Source of the DNA: Clostridium ganghwense
GTDB taxonomy: Bacteria; Bacillota; Clostridia; Clostridiales; Clostridiaceae
Assembly (NCBI RefSeq): GCF_026735165.1
Contig: NZ_JAPQES010000004.1
Span: forward strand, 394,410 to 458,409
Length of the DNA stretch: 64,000 nt
Direction: 5' to 3'
This document shows, in pieces, positions 55,108 through 64,000 of this stretch. How positions within the stretch are numbered: the first letter of the stretch is position 1; each line of letters begins with the position of its first letter. The notes beneath the pieces were generated by a model. It made no database searches, was not told where the DNA came from, and was given only the letters and a program-made list of their open reading frames with translations. Made by a program: the position numbers and the translations under genes.

Positions 55108-55695
55108 CTAAAGTAGTCCTTTCGTAGACATAACACCGCTTATCCTTTCATCAATACCTACAGCTTCTCTAATTGCTCTGCCCAATGCTTTAAATACAGC
55201 TTCTATCATATGGTGATTATTCTTACCGTATATAATTCTTGCATGAAGAGTTATACCAGCATTAAAAGCAAAAGCCCTTAAAAATTCTTCCACAAGTTCC
55301 GTATCCATCTTTCCTACTTTATCCACAGTAAATTCACATTTACACACAATATAAGGTCTTCCACTAATATCTAAAGATACGGAAGCTAAAGTTTCATCCA
55401 TAGGTACAAAGGAAGTTCCATACCTCTTTATGCCTTTTTTCTCTCCTAAAGCTTTATTCATACACTGACCTAATACTATTCCTACATCTTCTACTGTATG
55501 GTGAGCATCTACTTCTAAATCTCCTTGAGCTTTTACTGCAATATCAAGTAGTCCGTGTTTTGTCATTAAATTTAGCATATGATCAAAAAAGCCTATTCCT
55601 GTACTAATATCATAATTTCCTTCACCATCTAAACATAAGCTTATTTCTATATCTGTTTCCCCAGTTCTTCGAACTACCTTTGCCTCCCTCTTCAC
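55108..55695 (-). CDS. hisB: Imidazoleglycerol-phosphate dehydratase
   Basis: Dehydrates imidazole glycerol phosphate to imidazole acetol phosphate, using manganese. The 195-residue protein is the stand-alone form, without the histidinol-phosphatase domain found in E. coli HisB. Metal-binding repeats are GFFDHMLNLMTKHG and DAHHTVEDVGI, and again FAFNAGITLHARIIYGKNNHHMIEAVFKALGRAI. The start is GTG 55695, eight bases after AGAGGG. Confidence 0.97.
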   Translation of the reverse strand: MKREAKVVRRTGETDIEISLCLDGEGNYDISTGIGFFDHMLNLMTKHGLLDIAVKAQGDLEVDAHHTVEDVGIVLGQCMNKALGEKKGIKRYGTSFVPMDETLASVSLDISGRPYIVCKCEFTVDKVGKMDTELVEEFLRAFAFNAGITLHARIIYGKNNHHMIEAVFKALGRAIREAVGIDERISGVMSTKGLL

Positions 55696-55700
55696 CTTAC

Positions 55701-56753
55701 TTACCCTCTTTCTTCTATTTCTTTAATCACAACTCTATTCTCTTCTCTAGTACCTGCTGTTATTCTTAAACAATTCTTTAGTCGTCCATCTTTAAACTTT
55801 CTAATTTTTATCCCTTTCTCTAGTAAATATCTATTTATCTCTTCAGCATTTTCACTTTCAAATAAAACAAAGTTAGCTTCTGTAGGATAAACCTTTAATC
55901 CGTCAATTTTACTCAGCACTTCATAAAGATAGTCTCTTTCTTGAATAATTCTATTAATACATTCCTTTATATATTTTTTATTCTTTAAAATAACTTCTCC
56001 AATAGTCTGACTTACAGAGTTAACATTAAAAGGTGGTTTAACCTTTTTTATCTCTTTCAACAAAAGCTTATTTGTTATTAAAAAACCAAGTCTAAGTGCA
56101 GCACTTCCTAATGCTTTGGAACAAGTTCTTAAAACTATTAAATTTTCATAGTTTGATATTTGATCTATTACTGTCTTTCCATAGAAATCAACATAAGCTT
56201 CATCTATAACAACTATACATTTGCACTTTTCTACTATTTTCAATATATCTTTTTTAGGTATTACTGCCCCAGTAGGATTATTAGGATTTGAAAGTATCAA
56301 AATCTTTGGTTTTTTATTATTAACTTTTTCAATTATAGAATCTACATCTAAATTAAAATTTTCATTTGAAGATAGAGTTATAACTTTTCCTCCTCTAACC
56401 TCTGTATAAACCTTATACATTGTAAAATCTGGATTTATTACAGCTATCTTATCATCCTTATTTAAAAATGCATTTACTATAATTTGTATAAGTTCATCTG
56501 AACCATTTCCCGCCATCATATACTCTTTACTTACACCACAATAATCACTATAAAAACTACATAATTTCTTAGAATCTGGATCAGGATATCTATTAAAATC
56601 AATATTTCTTACCGCTAAACATATCTTATTTTTTAATTCTTCACTAAAACCTATAAAGCTTTCATTTGCATCTAATCTAACCTTATAATTTTGTTCTCCC
56701 ACTTCATAAGGTATAAAGTCTTTAATATCTTCTCTAAATAAGCTTTGAATCAT
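55701..56753 (-). CDS. hisC: Histidinol-phosphate aminotransferase
   Basis: PLP enzyme (fold type I) that transaminates imidazole acetol phosphate with glutamate. The 350-residue protein has LDANESFIGF, GNGSDELI, ILSNPNNPTGAVI, VIDEAYVDF and the PLP-lysine region RTCSKALGSAALRLGF (Lys in TCSKA), then LRITAGTREEN near the end. Start overlaps the hisD stop by one base (TAATG). Confidence 0.97.
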   Translation of the reverse strand: MIQSLFREDIKDFIPYEVGEQNYKVRLDANESFIGFSEELKNKICLAVRNIDFNRYPDPDSKKLCSFYSDYCGVSKEYMMAGNGSDELIQIIVNAFLNKDDKIAVINPDFTMYKVYTEVRGGKVITLSSNENFNLDVDSIIEKVNNKKPKILILSNPNNPTGAVIPKKDILKIVEKCKCIVVIDEAYVDFYGKTVIDQISNYENLIVLRTCSKALGSAALRLGFLITNKLLLKEIKKVKPPFNVNSVSQTIGEVILKNKKYIKECINRIIQERDYLYEVLSKIDGLKVYPTEANFVLFESENAEEINRYLLEKGIKIRKFKDGRLKNCLRITAGTREENRVVIKEIEERG

Positions 56754-58045
56754 TATTGAAACCTCACTTTAATTGAATTTGCATGTGCTGTAAGACCTTC
56801 TGTTTCTGCAATTGTAACAACTTCATCTTTAACTTTAGCTAAGCCTTGTTGTGAGTAATATATAAAGCTAGATTTTTTTATATAATCATCTACTGATAAT
56901 GGTGAGAAAAATTTAGCGCTTCCGCTTGTTGGCAAAACATGATTTGGCCCTGCAATGTAATCTCCGAGAGGTTCTGGTGAATATTTTCCTAAGAATATTG
57001 AACCAGCATTTTTAATTTCTCCTAATAATAAAAATGGTTCATCTACCATGACTTCAAGATGTTCCGGTGCTATAATATTTGCCATTTCTATTGCTTCTTT
57101 TATATTATCTACAACTATAATACCTCCATAGTTCTTTAAAGATGATAATATAATATCTTTTCTCTCTAAGCACTGTACTTGTTTTTCTAGTTCCTCTTTA
57201 ACCTTCTTCGCAAGCTCTTGAGATGTAGTAACTAGAATAGAAGAGGCAAGAATATCATGCTCTGCTTGTGACATTAAATCTGCTGCAATATATTTTGCAT
57301 CTCCTGTTTTATCTGCTATAACTAATATTTCAGATGGTCCTGCTATCATATCTATATCAACAAATCCATAAACACTTCTCTTTGCCATTGCTACATATAT
57401 GTTTCCAGGTCCTACAATCTTATCAACTTTAGGAATAGATTCTGTCCCATATGCAAGTGCAGCAACTGCCTGTGCTCCTCCTGCTTTATAAATCTCATCA
57501 ACTTTAGCTATATCTGCTGCCACTAAAATATTAGGATTTATACTTCCATCCTCTGAAGGAGGGGTTACCATTACAACTTTCCTAACTCCCGCTACTTTTG
57601 CTGGAATTGTATTCATAAGTACAGACGAAGGATATGCAGCCGTTCCCCCTGGCACATAAATTCCTACACTTTCTAATGCTCTTACTTGTTGTCCAAGAAT
57701 TATTCCATCCTCCTTTGTTGTCATCCATGCCTTTTGCTTCTGCTTTTCATGGTAAAACCATATATTTTCTTTAGCTAACTTAATAGCATCTATAAATTTT
57801 TTATCCACAACTTCATATGCTTTTTTAATTTCATCCACAGTTACTTTGACATTTTGTGAATTAATATTTTCACTATCAAACTTATTAGTATATTTAATTA
57901 AAGCAATGTCCCCATTTTGCCTTACATCATCTAATATATTTTCTACTGAGATAATAACATCTCTTTGAACAGCTTCTGCTCTATTTTTTAAGTTTTCAAC
58001 ATAATAGCTTTTATTATTCTCATCTAATCTAACTATATCAATCAT
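56753..58045 (-). CDS. hisD: Histidinol dehydrogenase
   Basis: Last two oxidations to histidine, using two NAD+ and zinc. The 430-residue protein contains VGIYVPGGTAAYPSSVLMN, KVDKIVGPGNIYVAMAKR, DIDMIAGPSEILVIAD, MSQAEHDILASS (catalytic Glu and metal His), APEHLEVM and the C-terminal GPNHVLPTSGSAKFFSPLSVDD with the last metal His. Length is normal. Confidence 0.98.
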   Translation of the reverse strand: MIDIVRLDENNKSYYVENLKNRAEAVQRDVIISVENILDDVRQNGDIALIKYTNKFDSENINSQNVKVTVDEIKKAYEVVDKKFIDAIKLAKENIWFYHEKQKQKAWMTTKEDGIILGQQVRALESVGIYVPGGTAAYPSSVLMNTIPAKVAGVRKVVMVTPPSEDGSINPNILVAADIAKVDEIYKAGGAQAVAALAYGTESIPKVDKIVGPGNIYVAMAKRSVYGFVDIDMIAGPSEILVIADKTGDAKYIAADLMSQAEHDILASSILVTTSQELAKKVKEELEKQVQCLERKDIILSSLKNYGGIIVVDNIKEAIEMANIIAPEHLEVMVDEPFLLLGEIKNAGSIFLGKYSPEPLGDYIAGPNHVLPTSGSAKFFSPLSVDDYIKKSSFIYYSQQGLAKVKDEVVTIAETEGLTAHANSIKVRFQ

Positions 58046-58101
58046 TTCAATAGCACCCCTTTTTAGCTTTTCCTTCTAATTTATAAGTTCATAACTTAAA
58101 T

Positions 58102-58740
58102 TTACTTGTTAATAATTTTGCTAGTTTCCTCTATTATTTTCATAACCTCTTCTCTTTTAGTTTTCATACTTGCTTTATTTACTATCATTCTTGCACTTAT
58201 ATCACATATTTCTTCTATAATAACTAATCCATTTTCTTTTAGTGTTGACCCAGTTTCAACAATATCAACTATAGCATCTGCAAGTCCTACTATAGGTGCC
58301 AATTCTACTGAACCTTCTATTTTTATAAGTTCAATATCCTGCTCTTTTCTTCTAAAAAATTCTCTTGCTACATTAGGATATTTTGTTGCTATTTTCTTTC
58401 TACTATATCCTTCATCCATTTTAAAGCCTTTAAGAGCTGCAAGAGCAAATCTGCATTTACCAATTTCTAAATCTAGCACCTCATAAAATTCTTTATTTTT
58501 TTCAAGTAAAGTATCCTTTCCTACAATACCAATATCAGCAGCCCCATACTCTACATAGGTTGTAACATCAGGTGCCTTCACAAGGAAAAAGTCTATATTA
58601 TATAAATCATTTTCACAATGAAAAATAAGCTTTCTACCTTTATCTTCAAGTTCTTTTGTATCTACACCCATGGATTCAAAGATTTTAACTGCAGCCTTCT
58701 CCAATCTTCCCTTTGTCAATGCTATCTTTATATTCTTCAC
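58102..58740 (-). CDS. hisG: ATP phosphoribosyltransferase, short form
   Basis: First step of histidine synthesis, condensing ATP and PRPP. About 212 residues: the short form, which lacks the C-terminal histidine-sensing domain and needs HisZ for activity and feedback control. [16 protein letters not shown] opens the protein, [18 protein letters not shown] the middle, and [18 protein letters not shown] is the PRPP-binding segment. The start is placed at GTG 58740 (six bases after GGGGTG); a GTG nine bases upstream is possible but overlaps the SD. Confidence 0.97.
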   Translation of the reverse strand: MKNIKIALTKGRLEKAAVKIFESMGVDTKELEDKGRKLIFHCENDLYNIDFFLVKAPDVTTYVEYGAADIGIVGKDTLLEKNKEFYEVLDLEIGKCRFALAALKGFKMDEGYSRKKIATKYPNVAREFFRRKEQDIELIKIEGSVELAPIVGLADAIVDIVETGSTLKENGLVIIEEICDISARMIVNKASMKTKREEVMKIIEETSKIINK

Positions 58741-58767
58741 ATCACACACCCCGCTTTTTATTAAGCC

Positions 58768-60033
58768 CTAATTAAGCATCTTAATAAACTTCTCAAACCC
58801 TACTATCATATATTCACCTGTGTCTACTCTAAAAACTTTTATATTTTTTTCATCAATAATACTTATCATCTTATCCATTTCACTATTTCTTGCATATTCT
58901 AAAGATTCTTCTTCATCTTTATATAAACTAAGTTGACATATCATGTTTTTACTATGAATAATATCCATCAATTTATAAGCATCTTGTAAAAAATTTTCTC
59001 TATAGAATATCAAAACCTTTTTATAAGCCCTTATCTTAAATTTACCTTGCTTTTTAAGTGCTACCATTGTGTTATCAACATTGATAGCAAAACCTGTAGC
59101 TGGAAGCTTAGGGCCAAATTCTTCTATCAAATTATCATATCTACCACCACTTAAGATGTATTCTCCAACTTCATCTACATAAGCTTTAAAAATTATACCC
59201 GTATAATAATCAATATTCTGAACCATTCCTAAGTCAATTGATATATACGAGCTTAGTCCTATTTTCTCAATAATTTTATAGATATCATAAATATTGTCTA
59301 ACGCTTCTAATGCTTTACAATTTCTAGTAAGACTTCTTGCCTTATTAATAATATTTATGTCTCCAAATAATTGTGGAAGCTTTTCTAAAATATCTATATT
59401 TTCTTTATAAACATAAGCTTCTTTATCTCTTAAAAAATTGCCAAGTGAAATATAATTCTTGTTTTCAATTAATCTTCTAAGCTTTTCCGCCTCTTCATCA
59501 TTTATCTGTATTTCTTCTATTAGAGCTTTGAAAAAATTTGCTTGCCCTAACTCTACTTTAAAATTTTTAATTCCTAACTCTTTAAGGGATTTTATTGCCG
59601 TTATTATGATTTCAGCATCAGCCTTTAGATTATTAGTTCCTATAATTTCTACTCCTGATTGAGTAATTTCGCTCATTTTTCCGTTCAAATTTTCATTAAT
59701 TCTAAAAATATTTGAAGTATAAGAAAGTTTTAATGGGTAAGTCGTATCTTTGATTTTTGTTGATGTGATCCTAGCTATTGGAGTTGTCATATCTGGTCGT
59801 AACACTAATATTCTTCCTGTATTATCAAATAGTTTATACATTTTTTCTTGAGAAATAGGCTGATTTTCAGAATTAAAAACATCATAAAACTCTAAAGTAG
59901 GAGAAATTATTTCTGAAAATCCACTAAATTTATAAATTTTTCTTAGCTTTTCTTCTATAAATAATTTAGTACTGCATTCATCAAATAATATATCTTTCAT
60001 TCCTTCTGGTATATATCTCTTCCATTTACTCAT
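58768..60033 (-). CDS. hisZ: HisZ regulatory subunit of ATP phosphoribosyltransferase
   Basis: A HisRS paralogue that lacks tRNA charging and complexes with short HisG, bringing histidine feedback. The 421-residue protein has the class II core with [24 protein letters not shown] (motif 2 area) and [32 protein letters not shown], but lacks the full HisRS anticodon domain (a HisRS would continue for longer and include the histidine A LVRGLDYY form). The start is ATG 60033, nine bases after GAAGG. First gene of the operon. Confidence 0.94.
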   Translation of the reverse strand: MSKWKRYIPEGMKDILFDECSTKLFIEEKLRKIYKFSGFSEIISPTLEFYDVFNSENQPISQEKMYKLFDNTGRILVLRPDMTTPIARITSTKIKDTTYPLKLSYTSNIFRINENLNGKMSEITQSGVEIIGTNNLKADAEIIITAIKSLKELGIKNFKVELGQANFFKALIEEIQINDEEAEKLRRLIENKNYISLGNFLRDKEAYVYKENIDILEKLPQLFGDINIINKARSLTRNCKALEALDNIYDIYKIIEKIGLSSYISIDLGMVQNIDYYTGIIFKAYVDEVGEYILSGGRYDNLIEEFGPKLPATGFAINVDNTMVALKKQGKFKIRAYKKVLIFYRENFLQDAYKLMDIIHSKNMICQLSLYKDEEESLEYARNSEMDKMISIIDEKNIKVFRVDTGEYMIVGFEKFIKMLN

Positions 60034-60091
60034 CGCATACACCCTTCACTTCATTGATTTAACACTTTAATTCATTAAATTATTTATATAA

Positions 60092-60121
60092 ATAATATCA
60101 TTCGCTTATTACTATTGTCAA
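60092..60121 (-). promoter_or_regulatory. Promoter of the histidine operon
   Basis: TTGACA (60121-60116) and TATTAT (60097-60092) are 18 bases apart on the minus strand. The leader before hisZ would be only about 50 bases, with no T-box or terminator in it, so no RNA-based control is visible. Confidence 0.75.
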
Positions 60122-60125
60122 CATA

Positions 60126-60175
60126 AAAAGAAAATAAAATCCTAATAAAATTTATAGGACTTTATTTTCTTTTTG
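60126..60175. terminator. A/T-rich hairpin between the histidine promoter and the 60190 gene
   Basis: AAAAAGAAAATAAA(A/G)TCCTA and its complement form a long stem with a 12-base A/T loop; T-rich on both ends. It probably ends the minus-strand small genes at 60190-60598. Confidence 0.6.
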
Positions 60176-60189
60176 TTATATATATTTTT

Positions 60190-60399
60190 TTACTTTAATA
60201 CATTATCATTAAATATTTCCTTTAATTTTTGGTTTTGTTCATAAGTTTGAGCAACCGAATGAAGGGTTGGAATCTGTCCAGCATTTTCTTGTAAAGTCTC
60301 TCCATATTGTACTGCATTTGCTTCCTCATTTTGATAAAAGTGAGGAATATTTATTGAACTACCTTTTGTGTCTTGAGGCTGAGATGCATAATTTGCCAT
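60190..60399 (-). CDS. Small protein of unknown function
   Basis: A 69-residue protein with strong SD (AAAGGAGGAAAGG) before ATG. Composition is polar (Gln/Asn-rich: MANYASQPQDTKGSS, QNEEANAVQYGETLQENAG) with a helical end (VAQTYEQNQKLKEIFNDNVLK). No signal peptide. Overlaps the end of the 60359 gene by 41 bases in another frame. The pair ends at the hairpin at 60126. No family recognised. Confidence 0.7.
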   Translation of the reverse strand: MANYASQPQDTKGSSINIPHFYQNEEANAVQYGETLQENAGQIPTLHSVAQTYEQNQKLKEIFNDNVLK

Positions 60400-60598
60400 T
60401 TTCCTTTCCTCCTTTAGAGTTAATAATAAAATTGTTATCTTCTAACATGTTGTATATAATGTCTGAATTTTTTATGCTTTTATTACTTAATGTTATTGTG
60501 AATGTGTCATCTAACCCTACTATTCCTAGATAATCATGTATTTTACTATAATCACTTAAATTAATATCCTCCACAATATCTAAGTGGTACTCTGACAT
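60359..60598 (-). CDS. Small protein of unknown function, overlapping gene
   Basis: A 79-residue protein with SD GGGAGG before ATG. MSEYHLDIVEDINLSDYSKIHDYLGIVGLDDTFTI is a plausible folded start with hydrophobic/acidic alternation, and the end is basic (CISASRHKR). Its 3' 41 bases overlap the next gene, whose SD (AAAGGAGG) lies inside this frame. Tight overlap indicates translational coupling. No family recognised. Confidence 0.65.
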   Translation of the reverse strand: MSEYHLDIVEDINLSDYSKIHDYLGIVGLDDTFTITLSNKSIKNSDIIYNMLEDNNFIINSKGGKENGKLCISASRHKR

Positions 60599-60718
60599 AA
60601 TAACCTCCCTTTCGGTTTATTTATATTTATTTTTTGCACTTTTGCTTAAAATATTCATTAGTATACATAGACTTCTATTAAACAATAATTATAATTAATT
60701 AAATAACATTTTTAATAA

Positions 60719-60747
60719 TTGATATTTCAAACTATTAATGTTACACT
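60719..60747 (+). promoter_or_regulatory. Candidate promoter of rubrerythrin
   Basis: TTGATA (60719-60724) and TACACT (60742-60747) are 17 bases apart. A/T-rich sequence with PerR-like TAAT/ATTA elements lies just upstream (60682-60715), but no perfect 7-1-7 dyad is seen. Confidence 0.45.
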
Positions 60748-60753
60748 ATTGGT

Positions 60754-60801
60754 AAATATTACTATATAGATTGGAGGAAATATTACTATATAGATTGGAG
60801 G
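60754..60801 (+). repeat. 24-bp tandem duplication containing the ribosome-binding site
   Basis: The 24-base unit ending TTGGAGG occurs twice in direct tandem (60754-60777 and 60778-60801). Both copies carry the SD GGAGG; only the second is at working distance (nine bases) from the rubrerythrin ATG. The duplication lies in the short 5' leader. Confidence 0.9.
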
Positions 60802-60810
60802 AAATATAAA

Positions 60811-61395
60811 ATGAAAAGTTTAAAAAATACCAAAACTGCTAAAAACCTAATGAAAGCTTTTGCTGGGGAATGTCAAGCAAGAACTAGATATGATTATTAT
60901 GCATCTCAAGCAAAAAAAGATGGTTATGTTCAAATATCCGATATTTTTTCTGAAACAGCCAGAAATGAAAAGGAACATGCTAAAAGATTTTTTAAATTTT
61001 TAAAGGAAGATTTAAATGGGGAAGCATTAGAAATTACAGCTTCATATCCAGTTCAACTTGGTGATACAAAGTCCAATTTACGTGCTGCTGCTGGTGGTGA
61101 AAATGAAGAATGGACAGACTTATATCCAGCATTTGCAAAGATTGCCGAACAAGAAGGTTTTTCAGAAATAGCTGCTGTATTTATAAATATTGCTAAAGTA
61201 GAAGAAAGACATGAATTAAGATATAAAAAACTACTAGAAAACATAGAAAATGATAGTGTATTCAAAAAAGAAGCTAAAACTTTATGGAAATGTGGCAACT
61301 GTGGATATATCCATGAAGGAACTGAAGCTCCTAAAGTTTGTCCTGCCTGTGCTCATCCTCAAAGCTACTTTGAATTATTTATTGAAAATTATTAA
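60811..61395 (+). CDS. rbr: Rubrerythrin
   Basis: Peroxide reductase of anaerobes. The 194-residue protein has the diiron ferritin-like four-helix domain ([56 protein letters not shown] with the usual Glu and His ligands) and a C-terminal rubredoxin site ([26 protein letters not shown]). This is the classic order, complementing the reverse rubrerythrin at 32009. Strong SD. Single-gene unit ending at a terminator. Confidence 0.96.
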   Translation: MKSLKNTKTAKNLMKAFAGECQARTRYDYYASQAKKDGYVQISDIFSETARNEKEHAKRFFKFLKEDLNGEALEITASYPVQLGDTKSNLRAAAGGENEEWTDLYPAFAKIAEQEGFSEIAAVFINIAKVEERHELRYKKLLENIENDSVFKKEAKTLWKCGNCGYIHEGTEAPKVCPACAHPQSYFELFIENY

Positions 61396-61433
61396 TAAAA
61401 AACTCTGACTTTTTAAAAAGTCAGAGTTTTTTA
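61396..61433. terminator. Bidirectional terminator
   Basis: AAAAAACTCTGACTTTTT with AAAAAGTCAGAGTTTTTT. It serves the rubrerythrin gene on the plus strand and the EF-G-like gene on the minus strand. Confidence 0.88.
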
Positions 61434-61446
61434 TTATAACTAAATT

Positions 61447-63519
61447 TTATTTGTTAACTTCACTAATTATTTTTTGAGCTTCGTTAGGAGGTACTTCTTC
61501 ATACCTTTCAACTCTCATTTCAAAACTACCTCTAGCACCAGTCATTGATTTTAAATCTGTAGCATATTTAAACATTTCTACCATTGGAACTTCTGCTATA
61601 ACATTTTGACCATCCTTAACTGGTTCCATTCCTAGAACTCTACCTCTCTTTTTATTTATATCTCCTATTATATCCCCCATATACTCATCAGGAATTTGTA
61701 TTTCAACATGCATAATTGGTTCTAATAAAACGGACTCAGCCATTTCCATTCCCTTTTTAAATGCCAAGGAAGCTGCCACCTTAAAAGCCATTTCTGAAGA
61801 ATCTACTGGATGATATGACCCATCATGAAGTGTTGCCTTTAGTCCTATAACTGGATATCCAGCTAAAACCCCATGATGCATACATTCTCTTAATCCTTTT
61901 TCTACCGCTGGTATATATTGTCTAGGTACAACCCCTCCAACTATTTTATCTACAAAAAGTAAATCATTTTCTCCATCATTTCTTGGCTCAAACTTTATTT
62001 TTACATCTCCGTATTGACCATGTCCTCCACTTTGTTTTTTATGCTTCCCTTGAACATCTGATTGTTTTTTTATTGTTTCTCTATAAGGTACTTTGGGAAT
62101 CTGAAGTGCTACTTCAACACCAAATTTATTTTTTAATTTATTTGCAATTATTTCGAGATGTGTAGCACCCATTCCTGAAATAATAGTATCAGCATTTTCC
62201 TTATCCCTATTAACTTTAAAAGTAGGATCTTCATCTAAAAGTTTACTTAATCCTGAAGATATTTTATCCTCATCTCCTTTTGATTTAGTAACTACCGCCA
62301 TGGACATTGAAGGCTTTGGAAATTTAATTTCTTCGAAAGCTACAGGAGCTGACATCTCACACAATGTATCACCTGTGCAAGTATATTGTAATTTTGAAAC
62401 AGCACCAATATCTCCTGCTACTATTTCTGAAGTAGATATTTGTTCCTTACCCTTTAAGAAATACATTGAACCAATTTTCTCTTGTTTTTCTTTGTTAGCA
62501 TTATATATTACACTATCAGCTTTAATCTTTCCTGTCATAACCCTAAACATAGATAACTTACCAACAAAAGGATCAGCTACTGTTTTAAATACAAAAGCTG
62601 AAAACTTAGATTTTTCATCTACCTTTAATTCTATTTCTTTTTTGTTTTGTAAATCTATAGCTTTTATAGGCTTTGCATCATTTGGTGATGGGAAACATTC
62701 TAATATATCTTCTAAAAATGTTTCTAAACCTATTCCAAGGTAAGCAGAACCACACATTACAGGTGCAATATCACCTTCTTCTGCTCCTCTTATTAATCCT
62801 TCATATATTTCCTCATCACCTAATTCACCATCTGCAAAATATTTTTCTAATAGAACTTCATCAGTTTCTGCAACAGCCTCCATTATCATATTTTTACACT
62901 CATCAACTTTTTCTAATAACTCTTTTGGAATTTCATCTTCTTCCATTTGATGAGTTTTAGGATTGAATATTCTTGCTTTCTTAGAAATAACATTTACTAC
63001 TCCTCGGAAATCATTTTCTTTCCCTATAGGATATTGAATCGGTACTACTGAAATTCCAAATTGCTCTTTCAATTGCGATAATACTTTATCAAAATTACTA
63101 TTTTCTCTATCTAATTTATTTATAAAAAATGCCTTAGGCATATTATGTTCATTTACATATTTCCATGCTTTTTCTGTACCAACTTGTATTCCTGATTTTC
63201 CTGATACGGCAATTATTGACATATCAACTGCACTTAATCCCTCAACCATTTCTCCTATAAAATCAAAATATCCAGGTATATCAACCATATTAATTTTTAT
63301 GTCATTCCATTCACACGGTAATATTGTTGTAGATATAGAAATTTTTCTCTTCTTTTCTTCTGAATCGTAATCACTAATTGTAGTTCCTTCTTCAACTTTT
63401 CCAAATCTGTCACTATTCTTTGTATAATACAATAATGCCTCTGTAAGTGTAGTTTTTCCTGCACCACTATGTCCTATAAAGCCTATGTTTCTTAAATTTT
63501 GGGTCCTGTATTTTTTCAT
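61447..63519 (-). CDS. Elongation factor G-like GTPase (EF-G paralogue)
   Basis: A 690-residue translational GTPase. G motifs are IGHSGAGKTTLTEA (G1, residues 15-22), DIPGYFDF (G3), FINKLDREN (G4) and CGSAYLG (G5), then domains II to V of EF-G (VRDPFVGKLSMFRVM-like, HGQYGDVKIKFEP, EVPMVEMFKYATDLKSMTGARGSF). It departs from canonical EF-G: DIPGY instead of DTPGH, meaning the catalytic His is replaced by Tyr, as in the EF-G-2-like subgroup whose role is unclear. It is a paralogue and not the str-operon EF-G, since rpsL/rpsG are not adjacent. SD AAGGGGG. Confidence 0.9.
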   Translation of the reverse strand: MKKYRTQNLRNIGFIGHSGAGKTTLTEALLYYTKNSDRFGKVEEGTTISDYDSEEKKRKISISTTILPCEWNDIKINMVDIPGYFDFIGEMVEGLSAVDMSIIAVSGKSGIQVGTEKAWKYVNEHNMPKAFFINKLDRENSNFDKVLSQLKEQFGISVVPIQYPIGKENDFRGVVNVISKKARIFNPKTHQMEEDEIPKELLEKVDECKNMIMEAVAETDEVLLEKYFADGELGDEEIYEGLIRGAEEGDIAPVMCGSAYLGIGLETFLEDILECFPSPNDAKPIKAIDLQNKKEIELKVDEKSKFSAFVFKTVADPFVGKLSMFRVMTGKIKADSVIYNANKEKQEKIGSMYFLKGKEQISTSEIVAGDIGAVSKLQYTCTGDTLCEMSAPVAFEEIKFPKPSMSMAVVTKSKGDEDKISSGLSKLLDEDPTFKVNRDKENADTIISGMGATHLEIIANKLKNKFGVEVALQIPKVPYRETIKKQSDVQGKHKKQSGGHGQYGDVKIKFEPRNDGENDLLFVDKIVGGVVPRQYIPAVEKGLRECMHHGVLAGYPVIGLKATLHDGSYHPVDSSEMAFKVAASLAFKKGMEMAESVLLEPIMHVEIQIPDEYMGDIIGDINKKRGRVLGMEPVKDGQNVIAEVPMVEMFKYATDLKSMTGARGSFEMRVERYEEVPPNEAQKIISEVNK

Positions 63520-63696
63520 AATAATTCCCCCTTATTTTGTATAACTTTATTGGTTTTTATTGGTTAATAAATATATTCTATTTTAAATTTAAAATTCCTC
63601 TTGATTAAGCTAAATATTCAGAATTATTTGACTTAACCAGCTATTTTTATCTCATATGTATATATTACTCATATACTACCAATCTTATTCATGCAA

Positions 63697-63742
63697 ATAA
63701 AAAATCACCTTGTACTTTAAATAAGTACAAGGTGATTTTTTT
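63697..63742 (-). terminator. Terminator after the rRNA/tRNA operon
   Basis: AAAAATCACCTTGTACTT (minus strand 63740-63723) pairs with AAGTACAAGGTGATTTTT (63717-63700), followed by T. It lies about 50 bases past tRNA-Asn. Confidence 0.85.
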
Positions 63743-63788
63743 ATTATTCAATATTTAATAATCCAATAATTTACTCAAAAAATAAAAA

Positions 63789-63863
<75 letters not shown>

Positions 63864-63870
63864 ATATTTA

Positions 63871-63986
63871 CCTGGCGGCGACCTACTCTTCCACACCGTC
63901 TCCAGTGCAGTACCATCGGCGCTTTGAAGCTTAACCTTCGTGTTCGGTATGGGAACGGGTGTTACCTTCAAGCCATAACCACCAGA
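63871..63986 (-). rRNA. rrf: 5S ribosomal RNA
   Basis: Minus strand. It starts near TCTGGTGG and ends at CGCCAGG, about 116 nt, with terminal complementarity and the internal ACACCCGTTCCCAT and CCGAACACG segments typical of bacterial 5S. The upstream 23S lies beyond the window edge. Confidence 0.95.
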
Positions 63987-64000
63987 TGCTATAGTTCTTG

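Noticed and set aside
60034..60121. T-box or attenuator in front of the histidine operon
   Set aside because: The predicted leader is only about 50 bases, with no T-box sequence and no terminator before hisZ.

Overview
The window reads as chromosome of a low-GC, spore-forming anaerobe, most likely Clostridium sensu stricto. The support is the very A+T-rich intergenic DNA, the clostridial ctsR-mcsA-mcsB-clpC-radA-disA order, the anaerobe-type peroxide reductases (reverse rubrerythrin and rubrerythrin), and a small spore-protein-like gene. Most genes are on the minus strand. I see no phage, insertion sequence or CRISPR array.

Layout. 1-1769: C-terminally cut chemoreceptor. 1980-7269: cysS, proS with a T-box leader, ispD and a PIN/TRAM membrane protein. 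7607-15380: a small plus-strand gene facing disA and radA, then the CtsR heat-shock operon with a visible CtsR operator. 15652-18034: three plus-strand genes of uncertain function, including a fold-type II PLP enzyme. 18077-30398: an eight-gene minus-strand cluster (large exported membrane protein, ABC ATPase, ABC permease, coiled-coil membrane protein, MoxR ATPase, DUF58 protein, two von Willebrand A membrane proteins). 30507-39076: an Xre regulator with a twin-palindrome operator, a lipoprotein, reverse rubrerythrin, an NSS amino acid transporter behind a leader-peptide attenuator, a P1-family peptidase, an ECF S component, an MFS carrier and a PepV-type dipeptidase. 39241-48272: TPR and WG-repeat proteins, several very small genes, an Arg/Tyr-rich coat-like protein, a chemoreceptor, a cardiolipin synthase and a FabK-like flavoprotein. 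48495-52053: a GntR-controlled pair (FAD oxidoreductase and enolase-superfamily enzyme). 52239-60033: a ten-gene histidine operon (hisZGDCBHAFIE). 60190-63519: two overlapping small genes, rubrerythrin and an EF-G paralogue. 63789-63986: tRNA-Asn and 5S rRNA at the end of an rRNA operon.

The most interesting finds are regulatory. The NSS transporter leader holds a 20-codon reading frame with a good Shine-Dalgarno, three repeat arms that can pair in mutually exclusive ways, and an intrinsic terminator whose 5' arm can be captured by the third arm. Together these form a complete five-segment attenuator. A 32-bp perfect palindrome sits just after the -10 box of the enolase-superfamily gene, and a related dyad lies upstream of the adjacent gntR gene. 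The Xre gene is preceded by two 15-bp palindromes arranged as a 42-bp inverted repeat. The ECF S-component leader also looks structured.

Limits. Functions rest on recognised motifs and family memory, with no database search. Promoter and operator calls are by eye in A+T-rich DNA, where chance matches are frequent.
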